Shown piece by piece: positions 9,445 through 17,934 of a DNA stretch of 64,000 bases. Positions within the stretch are counted from its first letter, which is position 1; every line of letters begins with the position of its first letter. The stretch covers positions 62,001 through 126,000 of the forward strand of contig MWCV01000003.1 of NCBI GenBank assembly GCA_002070215.1, given 5' to 3'. The position numbers and the translations under genes are program-made. The notes beneath the pieces were generated by a model. That model did no database searches. It was not told where the DNA came from and was given only the letters and a program-made list of their open reading frames with translations. Origin of the DNA: Chloroflexi bacterium ADurb.Bin180. GTDB lineage: Bacteria > Chloroflexota > Anaerolineae > UBA2200.

Positions 9445-11762
9445 TGCAACAAAGGCAAGAAATGGCCAGCAGACATCCGGCCGAGCCAACCAGATACTTT
9501 GACCTGGTTCTGCGCAGCGAGCGCTTTGTGGGCCTACCCGCCAAGCTGGCGATGCTTCTCATCGGCCTTTATGTGCTGCGCTCTGCGGCGCAGATGTCAA
9601 CGCAGCAGCTCCTGGCCGTTGGAATCGTCCTTTACGCCATCTCGACCCTCTACTTCGCCTTCCTGCTGTTCGCGCGTCCCCGGGAGGTGGAACGTCTCGG
9701 GCGCGGTGTTTTCTTCACCTTCTATCTGCTGGACATCGCACTGGCCGCGTTGATCATCTACGTGTCCGGTCCAGCCTCCGATTCGCTCTTTCTTCTGGTG
9801 CTCCTGGCATTCAAGTCGGTTTTGTACTACCCGCTGTGGCACGACGTGTTCTTGTTCACACTGGCCCTCGGACCGCTGGCCCTCGCCATCCTTCGGCTGA
9901 ACCTCCAGTCATGGAACTTTGTGGCGGATCCCTTCGTGTTGCGGCGGTACCTCCTGCTGCTCTCCGCTGTGCTGGCTTCGCTCTACCTGAGCTGGCTGAA
10001 CGAGCACAGCCAGACCCTCCAGGTGCGCCTTCGCCGGAGCCTGGACGAGCGCACCGCGGATCTCGACAGCAAGACACGCGCCATGCAGCAGATGGCCACC
10101 AGCCTCGGCAATCGCGTGCTCGAGCTGCGAACGCTCCAGGAGGGCGTCAAGGCCATCAACTCGGCACTGGCACTGGAAGACGTCCTGCGACTCATTGTGG
10201 CCAACGCTTCCCAGGTGCTCGAAGGCGCCCGGTGCTCCGTCGCGCTGCTGGACGAGTCACCGGAGCGAGTTACCTCCACCGCTGCCAGCGACGGCAGAAC
10301 CGCGTCTCTGGCCGAGTTGGATCATGCGGCGGTGAGCTGGATGGCCGGGAGGGGAGAGCCCCTCATGATCGAGGACCTGCGGCACGACGAGCGCTTTGAC
10401 CTCCAGGGGCTGCCGCTTGCCTCGGCCATCGGCGTTCCGCTCCTCCTCGATGAGCAGGTGATTGGTGCGTTGATCGCCACCAGCATCGAGCCGCGGGCTT
10501 TTTCCGGCGAGGACGTGAATCAGCTCAACGCTTTCGCCGATCAGGCCGTGGTAGCGGTCAAGAACGCCAGACTGTACGAGCAGCTCGTTCAGGAGCAGCG
10601 GGAGACCGAGCGCGTGTACCAGCACGTCCAGGAACGGAGAAACGAGCTCGAAGCCATTCTGCGTGCCATTGGCGACGCGGTGATCGTGGCCGACGCCCAG
10701 TTGAACCTGCTATTGATGAATCCCGTGGCCACACGCATCTTTGGCGTCAAGCCGGACGTTACCAGCAGCATGCCGCTGTCGCAGGTTATCCAGCATCAGG
10801 ATCTCAACGAGTTGCTCGTCTCCGCCTTGAACGGCGAGCACGGAGAGGCGCTCGTGAAAGAGATCCTTCTGCCTTCGGCCGACGGCCAGTCATCTCCGAC
10901 CCTGCAGGCACTGGCTTCGCCAATCCAGGCGGCAGACGGACTGCCGCGTGGTGTCGTGGTCGTGCTCAGGGATGTCACCAGCCAGAAGGAACTGGAGCGT
11001 ATGAAGTCCAGTTTTCTCTCTGTGGTTTCGCACGAACTGCGCACCCCTCTGCACTCGATCAAGGGGTTCGTGGACATCATCCTGATGGGCAAGACCGGCG
11101 AAATCAATGAGACCCAGACTGACTTTTTGCGCACCGTTCGCCAGCAGACAACTCACCTGCAGAACCTCATCGACGACCTGTTGGAGTACTCCCGGCTCGA
11201 GTCGGGCCAGGTCAAGCTGCGGCTCTCTGAAGTGTCTCTGACCGAAGTCGCGAACGCGGTGATTGACAAGCTCAAGCCTCTGGCCGACCAGGGCCAGATC
11301 CGTCTGTTGAACAAGCTGCCTTCCCGCCTCGCTTCGGTGGAAGCGGATCGCCTGCGGCTGGAGCAGGTGCTGACGAACCTCATCGACAACGCGATCAAGT
11401 TCACCCCGCCCGGCGGAGCGATCACTGTGTTGGGCAAGGACCTGGGTGCCGACTTGCAGATTAGCGTGAGCGATACCGGCATCGGTATCCCGGCGTCCGC
11501 GCTGGAGCGAATCTTTGACCGTTTCTTCCAGGTAGACAGCAGCGCCTCGCGGTCATACCGCGGAACGGGGCTCGGGCTCACCATCTGCAAGCACATCGTG
11601 GAGCATCATCGCGGCAGAATCTGGGCCGAGAGCGAGCCAAACAAGGGTAGCACCTTCCACTTTGTGCTGCCCAAACGTCTCTCGGCCAAAGACGACGAGC
11701 TGCTGCTCGATTTCCTCGTTCTCCCCAAGTCCCGCAAGCGCAGGGGCAACAGCGCCCACTAG
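9444..11762 (+). CDS. Membrane sensor histidine kinase (TM-GAF-PAS-HisKA-HATPase)
   Basis: The 772-residue protein starts with about six transmembrane helices (residues about 30-185), then a coiled-coil linker. A GAF domain covers about 240-380 and a PAS domain about 398-515. The HisKA domain has the H-box SVVSHELRTPLHS with the phospho-acceptor His530. The ATPase domain shows the N-box (NLIDNAIKFTP), G1 (DTGIGIP), F-box (IFDRFFQ) and G2 (GTGLGLTICKHIVEHH), so it should be an active kinase. It is translationally coupled to the propeller-like gene and has no receiver domain. The response regulator at the left edge is a plausible partner. Confidence 0.95.
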   Translation: MQQRQEMASRHPAEPTRYFDLVLRSERFVGLPAKLAMLLIGLYVLRSAAQMSTQQLLAVGIVLYAISTLYFAFLLFARPREVERLGRGVFFTFYLLDIALAALIIYVSGPASDSLFLLVLLAFKSVLYYPLWHDVFLFTLALGPLALAILRLNLQSWNFVADPFVLRRYLLLLSAVLASLYLSWLNEHSQTLQVRLRRSLDERTADLDSKTRAMQQMATSLGNRVLELRTLQEGVKAINSALALEDVLRLIVANASQVLEGARCSVALLDESPERVTSTAASDGRTASLAELDHAAVSWMAGRGEPLMIEDLRHDERFDLQGLPLASAIGVPLLLDEQVIGALIATSIEPRAFSGEDVNQLNAFADQAVVAVKNARLYEQLVQEQRETERVYQHVQERRNELEAILRAIGDAVIVADAQLNLLLMNPVATRIFGVKPDVTSSMPLSQVIQHQDLNELLVSALNGEHGEALVKEILLPSADGQSSPTLQALASPIQAADGLPRGVVVVLRDVTSQKELERMKSSFLSVVSHELRTPLHSIKGFVDIILMGKTGEINETQTDFLRTVRQQTTHLQNLIDDLLEYSRLESGQVKLRLSEVSLTEVANAVIDKLKPLADQGQIRLLNKLPSRLASVEADRLRLEQVLTNLIDNAIKFTPPGGAITVLGKDLGADLQISVSDTGIGIPASALERIFDRFFQVDSSASRSYRGTGLGLTICKHIVEHHRGRIWAESEPNKGSTFHFVLPKRLSAKDDELLLDFLVLPKSRKRRGNSAH

Positions 11763-11856
11763 TACTGGCCGGGCCGGCGTCGCCACCGCAAATGGCCTTG
11801 CCAGCGCAGTTCCGTCTCCCTCTTGCCCGCCCCGTGCCAAGCAATCGAACATAGTT

Positions 11857-11876
11857 GAAGAGATATACATCTCTTC
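11857..11876. promoter_or_regulatory. Perfect 8-bp palindrome, candidate operator
   Basis: GAAGAGAT at 11857-11864 and ATCTCTTC at 11869-11876 form a perfect inverted repeat around ATAC. It ends four bases before the -35-like hexamer at 11880, a usual place for a repressor or activator site. The AT-rich palindrome stands out from the GC-rich surroundings. The helix-turn-helix protein encoded just downstream is an obvious candidate to bind it, but that is inference. Confidence 0.5.
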
Positions 11877-11879
11877 TGC

Positions 11880-11908
11880 TTGACGCGAGTGGCAGATGTG
11901 CGTATTGT
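11880..11908 (+). promoter_or_regulatory. Putative sigma-70-type promoter upstream of the glycan cluster
   Basis: TTGACG at 11880-11885 and TATTGT at 11903-11908 are separated by 17 bases. The -35 matches the consensus at five of six positions and the -10 at four of six. It lies just right of a palindrome and about 115 bases before the first gene of the glycan cluster, so the transcript would have a long leader containing the direct repeats at 11951-11980. Confidence 0.5.
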
Positions 11909-11950
11909 TAGCCGTCGCCGGAGGAGCGTTCATCTACCATTAATCTCATC

Positions 11951-11980
11951 CCGGTACAATGCAGGTGGTCCGGTACAGTG
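11951..11980 (+). repeat. Direct repeat CCGGTACA(A/G)TG in the leader of the HTH gene
   Basis: CCGGTACAATG at 11951-11961 recurs as CCGGTACAGTG at 11970-11980, with one mismatch and a 19-base period, close to two helical turns. This spacing places the copies on the same DNA face, as in tandem binding sites. The element lies between the candidate promoter and the ATG at 12024. An RNA-level role is also possible. Confidence 0.45.
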
Positions 11981-12023
11981 GTAGCTAACCCAAACGCCCG
12001 GACTTGGCCGGAGGTCAAACTCG

Positions 12024-12482
12024 ATGGCGCTCTATGTGCGCAAGACAACTGAAGCAGAGGACAGGCAGCTCAGAACATGGAGTGCCGGGAAGGACCCGAC
12101 ACTGAGACACCGAGCCAAGGTAGTGCTGCTCTCGAGCCAGGGCTACCGTGTTCCTGAAATCGGCCCGCTACTGGGCTCTCATCCGGCCAATCTCCGCAAG
12201 TGGATTCACCGCTTCAACCGGGACGGCTGCGACGGACTGCGTACCGTCCGCTCCGGCGGTCCCCGCGTTCGCATCTCTTCACAGCAACGTTCCGCAATTG
12301 TCAATCTCGCCCGGGCACGTCCCAGAGAGATGGGTCTTAACTTTACGAGCTGGACACTACACCGTCTGGCCCAGCAAGCCGTCAAGGCGGGGATCGTCGA
12401 CCGCATCAGCCACGAGTACGTGCGGCAGATCCTGCTACAGGCCGGATATGAAGGTCGAGGGGATAAGAGTCTGCACCAATGA
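12024..12482 (+). CDS. Stand-alone IS630-type helix-turn-helix protein (possible domesticated regulator)
   Basis: The 152-residue protein matches the N-terminal DNA-binding half of IS630/Tc1-mariner-like transposases. A first HTH spans about residues 25-65 (LRHRAKVVLLSSQGYRVPEI then NLRKWIHRFNRDG), then a LRTVRSGGPR linker, and a second winged HTH at about 85-145 (SWTLHRLAQQA, SHEYVRQILLQAGY). The reading frame ends where the DDE catalytic domain normally begins, so it cannot transpose. No terminal inverted repeats were seen around it. Its stop overlaps the next ATG (ATGA, 12479-12482), so it is translationally coupled to the radical SAM gene. It may be a transposase remnant or a recruited regulator; the intact frame and coupling favour the second. 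Confidence 0.75.
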   Translation: MALYVRKTTEAEDRQLRTWSAGKDPTLRHRAKVVLLSSQGYRVPEIGPLLGSHPANLRKWIHRFNRDGCDGLRTVRSGGPRVRISSQQRSAIVNLARARPREMGLNFTSWTLHRLAQQAVKAGIVDRISHEYVRQILLQAGYEGRGDKSLHQ

Positions 12483-13945
12483 AAATCGCACTGATTGCAC
12501 CCAAATGGAACAAGAAGGCCAATGACTATCCCCCTCTTGGCCTGGCCTATCTCGCGGCGGTAATGGAGCAGTCCGGCCACGAGACCAGGATTTTTGACCT
12601 GTCCTTGGACCCGGATTCGTCGCTCGAGGCAGATGCCGATTCCATTGTTGCCTTCGATCCACAGCTCGTCGGCATCACCGCTATGACCAGCCTGTACCAG
12701 AGTGCGCTCGAGACGGCCACTCTTCTCAAAGCCAGGCTGGGGCGGCCCATCGTAATTGGCGGCCCTCACGCCACGATGTTCCCCGAGCGTCTGCTCACCG
12801 AGTCGCCAGTGCTCGACTATGTCGTGCGCGGCGAGGGCGAGTTGACACTGCGTGAACTGGTGGAGGCACTCGAAGGCCAACGGGACCTCTCTTCGGTGGC
12901 CGGGCTAACCTATCGTGTCCGCAGCGAGGTAGTCTCAAACCTGGACCGAGAGCTTCTCGCCGATCTCGACAGCCTGCCTTTCCCGGCGCGCCAGCACTTT
13001 GACCTGAGCCGCTACGGTCTGCGCACTCCGCAAGGCCAGCCGATGGTCACTATCCTCTCGAGCCGGGGCTGCCCCTACAATTGCAGCTACTGCTTCAAAG
13101 GGATCGTGGGACGCACCTACCGCCATCGCAGCCCGCAGAACATCATCGCTGAGATCAAGCAGGTCATCGGCCAGACAGGAATTCGCAGCTTGTACTTCAT
13201 TGATGATCTCTTCACCGCCGACGTCAAACGGCTTTCGGAGCTGATGGAACTGATGATCGCTGAGAAACTGGACATCCGCTGGCAGTGTCTGGCCCGTGTT
13301 GACCGGGTAACCCCCGAGGTTCTCAGGACAATGTACGCCGCCGGCTGCCGGCGAATCCATCTGGGTATCGAGTCCGGAAACCCGGATGTTCTCAAACAGA
13401 TCAGCAAGGGCATCAAGCTCGACCAGGTGCGCCAGACAGTGCGCTGGGCCAAGGATGCCGGGATTCAAGTCAAGGGTTATTTCATGCTGGGGCTGCCAGG
13501 CGACACCGAGGCCACCATGCAGCAGACCATTGATCTGGCGGTCGAGCTCGACCTGGAAGAGGCCATGTTCAGCCTGACCACCCCCTTTCCCGGAACGCGC
13601 CTGTGGGACGAACTGGTCAAACGACATCCAGAGACAGAGTACAACCAGGACTTTACCCGGGCCTACTACTACTCCAACTCGGACGAAGAGGTCGTTCCTT
13701 TCTTGAACGTATCAGAAGTATCCAATGAAGTCCTGGGGGAGTGGATGCGCAAGGCGCACGATGCTCTGGCCGCCGCCAAGGCGCGAGACGCGTACCGCAA
13801 TGCCTTCGGTTCTCGCCTGGGGCCAGTGCTGTGGCGATTGGCCCGGGTGCCGCCCTTGCGTGCCCTTGGCCGGCGAATGGTGAGACTCGGGCTCTTTCAG
13901 CGCTTTGCCAGCATGCGCACCAGAGAGGTCAAGCTATGGTCATGA
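12479..13945 (+). CDS. B12-binding-domain radical SAM protein
   Basis: The 488-residue protein has an N-terminal cobalamin-binding-type Rossmann domain (residues about 1-150: IALIAPKWNKKANDYPPLGLAYLAAVMEQ is the usual opening, shown here only as a family pattern around residues 3-31). The radical SAM core follows with the 4Fe-4S cysteines C198, C202 and C205 in GCPYNCSYC. A motif for SAM and substrate binding follows (GIESGNPDVLKQISKG, GYFMLGLPGDTEATMQQT). The usual DxHxxG cobalamin ligand motif is not obvious. Such enzymes methylate or rearrange unactivated carbons in lipids, antibiotics or sugars; the substrate here is unknown. It overlaps the HTH gene by four bases and the next gene by ten. 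Confidence 0.88.
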   Translation: MKIALIAPKWNKKANDYPPLGLAYLAAVMEQSGHETRIFDLSLDPDSSLEADADSIVAFDPQLVGITAMTSLYQSALETATLLKARLGRPIVIGGPHATMFPERLLTESPVLDYVVRGEGELTLRELVEALEGQRDLSSVAGLTYRVRSEVVSNLDRELLADLDSLPFPARQHFDLSRYGLRTPQGQPMVTILSSRGCPYNCSYCFKGIVGRTYRHRSPQNIIAEIKQVIGQTGIRSLYFIDDLFTADVKRLSELMELMIAEKLDIRWQCLARVDRVTPEVLRTMYAAGCRRIHLGIESGNPDVLKQISKGIKLDQVRQTVRWAKDAGIQVKGYFMLGLPGDTEATMQQTIDLAVELDLEEAMFSLTTPFPGTRLWDELVKRHPETEYNQDFTRAYYYSNSDEEVVPFLNVSEVSNEVLGEWMRKAHDALAAAKARDAYRNAFGSRLGPVLWRLARVPPLRALGRRMVRLGLFQRFASMRTREVKLWS

Positions 13946-14937
13946 CCAGGGTGCGCCGTCTCGCAGAGCACTACTCGCGCCGGGCGGAGAACCTGGCCAA
14001 GTGGGTTTCCTACCGTACTGGCATGACGCGCCTGTACACCTACCCGGATCGCATGTACATCGAGTCCACCAACATCTGCAACCTGCAATGCGTGATGTGC
14101 CCTAACGGATTGGGGCAGTTGGAGCGCCAGAAGGGATACATGGATTGGGATCTCTTTACGCGCATCGTTGACGAGATGGCACCCCACGTCCAGACGACCA
14201 CGCTCCACATCTGGGGTGAGCCGCTCTTGCACCCGCGCATCTTTGACATGATCGCTTACTGCACCAGCCGTGGTCTGCACAGTGAGATATCGACCAACGC
14301 CACGCTGCTTACCGAAGAGGCCAGCCACAAGATCCTCGCTGCCGGTCTGGGAGCCATCTACCTCTGCCTTGATGGGGCAACGCGAGAGACCTACGAACAG
14401 GTTCGGCGCCGTGGCGACTTTGAGCAGGTGCGTGCCAACATCCTGCGTTTCGTCGAGCTGAAGAATCAGGTCGGCGGAGGGCCGCGGGTGAGTCTCCAGA
14501 TCATCAACATTCGTCCCACCGCCGCGGAAGTGGAACAGTTCAAGGCCATCTGGACGATTCCCGGCGTGGACCGCGTGCACATCAAGGCCTTTGACTCCTG
14601 GGGTGGGCAACTGCAGGAGATCAGTGATCTGCGCTCGGCCGACGACCGCGTGCAGCTCCCACCCAAGCGCTATCACTGCCCGAACCTGTGGTATCACGTG
14701 CACATCTACTGGGATGGCTCGCTGGTCTGCTGTGACCGCGACTTTAACGCCCTGAACCCGCTCGGCAACGTCAGGGACGGCGTGATGAAGGCCTGGAACG
14801 GCCCGCGGATGATCGAGCTCAGACGGAAACACCTCTCGGGGCGTCTGGATGACGTACCCTCCTGCAGCAAGTGCGTGGAGTGGAGCTGGTGGAAGCCCAC
14901 GCCATTCTCGTCCCACGGCAATGCGCCGCAGCATTGA
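13936..14937 (+). CDS. Radical SAM/SPASM domain protein
   Basis: I choose ATG 13936, seven bases after GAGAGG (13923-13928); ATG 13942 is an alternative. The frame is open further upstream, but that part overlaps the preceding gene out of frame and looks like a shadow. The 333-residue protein has the radical SAM cysteines C48, C52 and C55 (CNLQCVMC), a HIWGEPLLHP segment after strand 2, and a C-terminal SPASM-like cysteine set (HCPNLWYH, LVCCDRDF, CSKCVEWSWW) for auxiliary Fe-S clusters. SPASM enzymes modify peptides, sugars or lipids. Its place beside membrane glycosyltransferases suggests a role in the cluster product, but the substrate is unknown. Confidence 0.88.
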   Translation: MVMTRVRRLAEHYSRRAENLAKWVSYRTGMTRLYTYPDRMYIESTNICNLQCVMCPNGLGQLERQKGYMDWDLFTRIVDEMAPHVQTTTLHIWGEPLLHPRIFDMIAYCTSRGLHSEISTNATLLTEEASHKILAAGLGAIYLCLDGATRETYEQVRRRGDFEQVRANILRFVELKNQVGGGPRVSLQIINIRPTAAEVEQFKAIWTIPGVDRVHIKAFDSWGGQLQEISDLRSADDRVQLPPKRYHCPNLWYHVHIYWDGSLVCCDRDFNALNPLGNVRDGVMKAWNGPRMIELRRKHLSGRLDDVPSCSKCVEWSWWKPTPFSSHGNAPQH

Positions 14938-14947
14938 AGGATTCTAG

Positions 14948-16420
14948 ATGCGCAGGCGGCTTGAAAACCTGCTGCCAGTGATGGTTGTGTTGCTGGCGGC
15001 GCTGGTACGTTTCTGGGGACTGGCCAGAGAGAGCATCTGGCTCGACGAGGCTACCAGCATCATGATCGCCCGAATGGACGTGCGTACCCTGATCGTGTGG
15101 GTGGCGGCGGACATTCATCCGCCGCTGTACTACCTGCTGCTTCACGCCTGGGTCGCGCTGGGCCAGAGCGAGTTCGTGGTACGGTCGCTGTCGGTGTTGT
15201 TCGGTGTGGGGACGGTGGCGGTCACCTGGGCGCTGGCCCGTGAGCTTTTCGATTCTCGAGTGGCCCTGTTCTCCGCGCTGCTCCTGGCACTGTCTCCCCT
15301 CCACGTGTTCTACTCGCAGGAGGCAAGGATGTACGTCGCCGCCGCGATGTGGAGCACCCTGGGCAGCTACCTGCTCTTGCTGGCACTGCGCCGCGGCTCG
15401 CGCGCCTACTGGCTGGGCTACTTCCTGGCCAACACGCTCGCCCTCTACACGCACTACTTTGCCGCCTTTGCGCTGCTGTTTCAGGCGCTCTACGCTCTGT
15501 TGCACGTCTGGAAAGGGCAGGCACGGCCAACACCGGCGCTCCGCCGCTGGCTCTGGAGCACGGCCGGGATTGGCATCGCCTTTCTTCCCTGGCTGCCAAC
15601 GCTGGTCCGCCAGGTGCTGGGCGGCGGAGGGGGCTGGGTCGAGAGAGCCATTGGCCGGCCTTCCGCGATGTCCCTGGTCGACACCTGGCTTCAGTTCAGC
15701 GTTGGTCTGGAGGGTCATCTCTATCCGGCCGCTTTGCGCCGCATAGCCTATCTGCTCTTTGCCGCCCTCCTGTTGAGCGCAGTGATCGCCGCGCTTCACT
15801 CCCGCGGGGACGGCGCCCCGGCTCGCTACAGAGATGGTGTGCTGTTCTGCGTTGGTTCTGTTGTCCTTCCCCTCGGCCTGATCTGGCTTCTGTCGCAGTG
15901 GAAGCCAATGTACACCATACGCTACCTGCTGGCCTTCCTTCCTCCCTACTATATCTGCGCCGCCGCGGGCCTGCGCAACCTGCGGTGGAAGGGCTTGCAG
16001 CTTGTCACAGCATTCACTTTGCTGCTGATCCTGACTGCTGGCGTCTGGTACAACTACCAGGCGCCGCAAAAGCCGGACTGGCGCAGCGCGACAGCATACG
16101 TCGTTGCCCGAGTTCAGCCCGGCGATGTGGGCCTCTTCTCTCCGCGCTGGAACTACAAGCCGTTCGACTACTACGCTCCCGGGCGCCTGGAGCTCGATCT
16201 CGACTTGCCGGTGCCGACCACCGCAGAAGCGGCTCAAGCCGCGGTCAACGACATCAGCCAGCGGTTCAAGCGGGTCTGGTTCTTCTGGGAGGAGGATCAC
16301 TACGGCGACCCGCAGGGCATTGCCAAGAGACTTCTCGATCAGCGTCTCCGCGTCTTGGAGACAACTCAGTTTCCCGGCGTTGGCTCGGTGATCCTCTATC
16401 AAGTTCCGGGTGTGCAGTAG
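14948..16420 (+). CDS. GT39/ArnT-like membrane glycosyltransferase
   Basis: The 490-residue integral membrane protein has about ten hydrophobic helices. The first external loop carries the catalytic-type acidic pair D33-E34 (IWLDEATS) and then HPPLYYLLLHAW, both typical of the GT39/PMT_2 family that uses polyprenyl-phosphate sugars. The ending after the last helix (DWRSATAYVV) is a soluble external domain. It starts eleven bases after the radical SAM gene. It is closely similar in layout to the next gene, a tandem paralog. The sugar and acceptor are unknown. Confidence 0.88.
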   Translation: MRRRLENLLPVMVVLLAALVRFWGLARESIWLDEATSIMIARMDVRTLIVWVAADIHPPLYYLLLHAWVALGQSEFVVRSLSVLFGVGTVAVTWALARELFDSRVALFSALLLALSPLHVFYSQEARMYVAAAMWSTLGSYLLLLALRRGSRAYWLGYFLANTLALYTHYFAAFALLFQALYALLHVWKGQARPTPALRRWLWSTAGIGIAFLPWLPTLVRQVLGGGGGWVERAIGRPSAMSLVDTWLQFSVGLEGHLYPAALRRIAYLLFAALLLSAVIAALHSRGDGAPARYRDGVLFCVGSVVLPLGLIWLLSQWKPMYTIRYLLAFLPPYYICAAAGLRNLRWKGLQLVTAFTLLLILTAGVWYNYQAPQKPDWRSATAYVVARVQPGDVGLFSPRWNYKPFDYYAPGRLELDLDLPVPTTAEAAQAAVNDISQRFKRVWFFWEEDHYGDPQGIAKRLLDQRLRVLETTQFPGVGSVILYQVPGVQ

Positions 16421-16421
16421 C

Positions 16422-17933
16422 ATGGCCGCTAGCGCGCGCGTCGGCGAGATCCCTGTGAGCAGTGCCCGCAGAGTCCTGCTGGCTATCATCATTCTTGGGG
16501 CGGCACTGCGCCTGTTCCAACTGGGAGCCGAAAGCTTCTGGTTCGACGAGGCATACAGCGTCTGGGTGGCGCGCCACAGCCTGGTGTGGCAGTTCTCACT
16601 CAGCATGCAGCGCATCTTTCCGCTTCTGTACTATGTGCTGCTCCACTTCTGGCTGCGCCTCGGATCATCAGAGCTCGTCGTCCGAGCCCTGTCCGCCCTG
16701 GTCGGAATCGGCTCCATCGCTGCACTCTACGCTCTGGCTCGTGACCTGTTTGACCGACGCACGGCGCTGCTCAGTGCCTTCTTCCTGGCCGTGTCGCCGC
16801 TCCACCTCTGGTTCTCGCAGGAAGCCCGCATGTACATCCTCGCGGCCGGGCTAGGTATATGCTCCGCTCACTGTCTGCTGTTGGCGTTACGAACCTACGC
16901 TCAGCCAGGCTCTGAGCAACGCCGGCGCCCCTGGCTGTGGCTAGGCTACATTGTGAGCACGGCTTTGGCCGTGAACGCCCACTACTTTGCCCTTTTCCTG
17001 ATCCCCTTCCACAACCTCTCCGTGCTCTACGTGCTCCTTCGGAAGCGGCCGGACCGGTCGCTGCTCTGGCAATGGTTCCTGTGCCAGGCCGCGGTAGGTC
17101 TGCTCTCTCTGGCGGGACTGGCCGGCGTGTTCAGTGACGAGTCTCGTTACTGGTGGAGCCTGCTCGATGCGCTGCACGGCGCTCCCCGTCTGGGGGATCT
17201 GCTGCGCCTGCTCTTCCATTTTAGTCTCGGCACGACCGTCGAGAGCTCCCTTCTGCTCAAGGCAGCATTGCTTGCCTTCGGTGGCTGCGCTGCCTGGTCT
17301 GTGCTTCAGGTTCGGAATGGCCGCCTCCGTCTCCACATCGATGAGGGGTTGTTGTTCACCCTGCTCTACCTGCTGGTACCCCTGGGAACGGTCTTTGTCT
17401 ATTCCCAGGTCCGCTCTTCCTGGGTGCTGCGTTACCTTTTCCCCTTCCTGCCGCCCTACTGTATCCTGCTGGCGCGGGGGTTGCTGAACCTGCCAGCGCG
17501 CCTGCCCAGAATCGTACTGGCGCTGGTATTGCTCCTGCTCACCCTGTGGCCTCTGGTCAACACCTACCGCATACAGCAGAAAGAGGACTGGCGCAGCGCC
17601 GCCGCGCTCATCTCGCTCCAGGAGCAGCCAGGCGATGTACTGCTCACCGTTGACGAGGACATCTGGCTGCCCTTTGAACACTACTACACCGGATCCCTCT
17701 ACTATCAGGGCATCAGCCGAGACATCACCGATCCCGACTTGCTCAGAGCCAGGGTCGGGCAGGCCGCACTGGCCAACCATCGCGTGTGGCTACTGCTCAG
17801 CCACACCAACAACGTCTTGCTGAAGGATGTGCTGCGGCAGTTTCCCAACAGTCGGATGGTCCTGGAGCAGCACTTTTTGAACGTCGAGGTGGACTTGTTC
17901 AACCTGAGCACAACGAACGGGGGCGGAAGCTAG
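16422..17933 (+). CDS. GT39/ArnT-like membrane glycosyltransferase
   Basis: I choose ATG 16422, two bases after the previous stop; GTG 16410 is an in-frame alternative that would overlap it. The 503-residue protein has about ten transmembrane segments and the acidic pair D42-E43 in SFWFDEAYS, followed by IFPLLYYVLLHFW in the first periplasmic loop. Shared features with the preceding gene include FFLAVSPLHLWFSQEARMY near helix 3-4 and a DWRSAAALISLQEQPGDV external C-terminal domain, so the two are likely a tandem duplication. Activity as a polyprenyl-phosphate-sugar-dependent transferase is inferred from the family. Confidence 0.87.
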   Translation: MAASARVGEIPVSSARRVLLAIIILGAALRLFQLGAESFWFDEAYSVWVARHSLVWQFSLSMQRIFPLLYYVLLHFWLRLGSSELVVRALSALVGIGSIAALYALARDLFDRRTALLSAFFLAVSPLHLWFSQEARMYILAAGLGICSAHCLLLALRTYAQPGSEQRRRPWLWLGYIVSTALAVNAHYFALFLIPFHNLSVLYVLLRKRPDRSLLWQWFLCQAAVGLLSLAGLAGVFSDESRYWWSLLDALHGAPRLGDLLRLLFHFSLGTTVESSLLLKAALLAFGGCAAWSVLQVRNGRLRLHIDEGLLFTLLYLLVPLGTVFVYSQVRSSWVLRYLFPFLPPYCILLARGLLNLPARLPRIVLALVLLLLTLWPLVNTYRIQQKEDWRSAAALISLQEQPGDVLLTVDEDIWLPFEHYYTGSLYYQGISRDITDPDLLRARVGQAALANHRVWLLLSHTNNVLLKDVLRQFPNSRMVLEQHFLNVEVDLFNLSTTNGGGS

Positions 17934-17934
17934 A

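Noticed and set aside
12024-12482. A complete insertion sequence
   Set aside because: There is no DDE catalytic domain and no terminal inverted repeats or target-site duplication around the HTH gene. The downstream bases belong to an intact radical SAM gene.
14819-16615. 598-codon open frame on the - strand
   Set aside because: It lies opposite two clear GT39 genes, has no recognisable domain, and its composition (many Arg, Gln, Ala) is what antisense reading of GC-rich genes gives.
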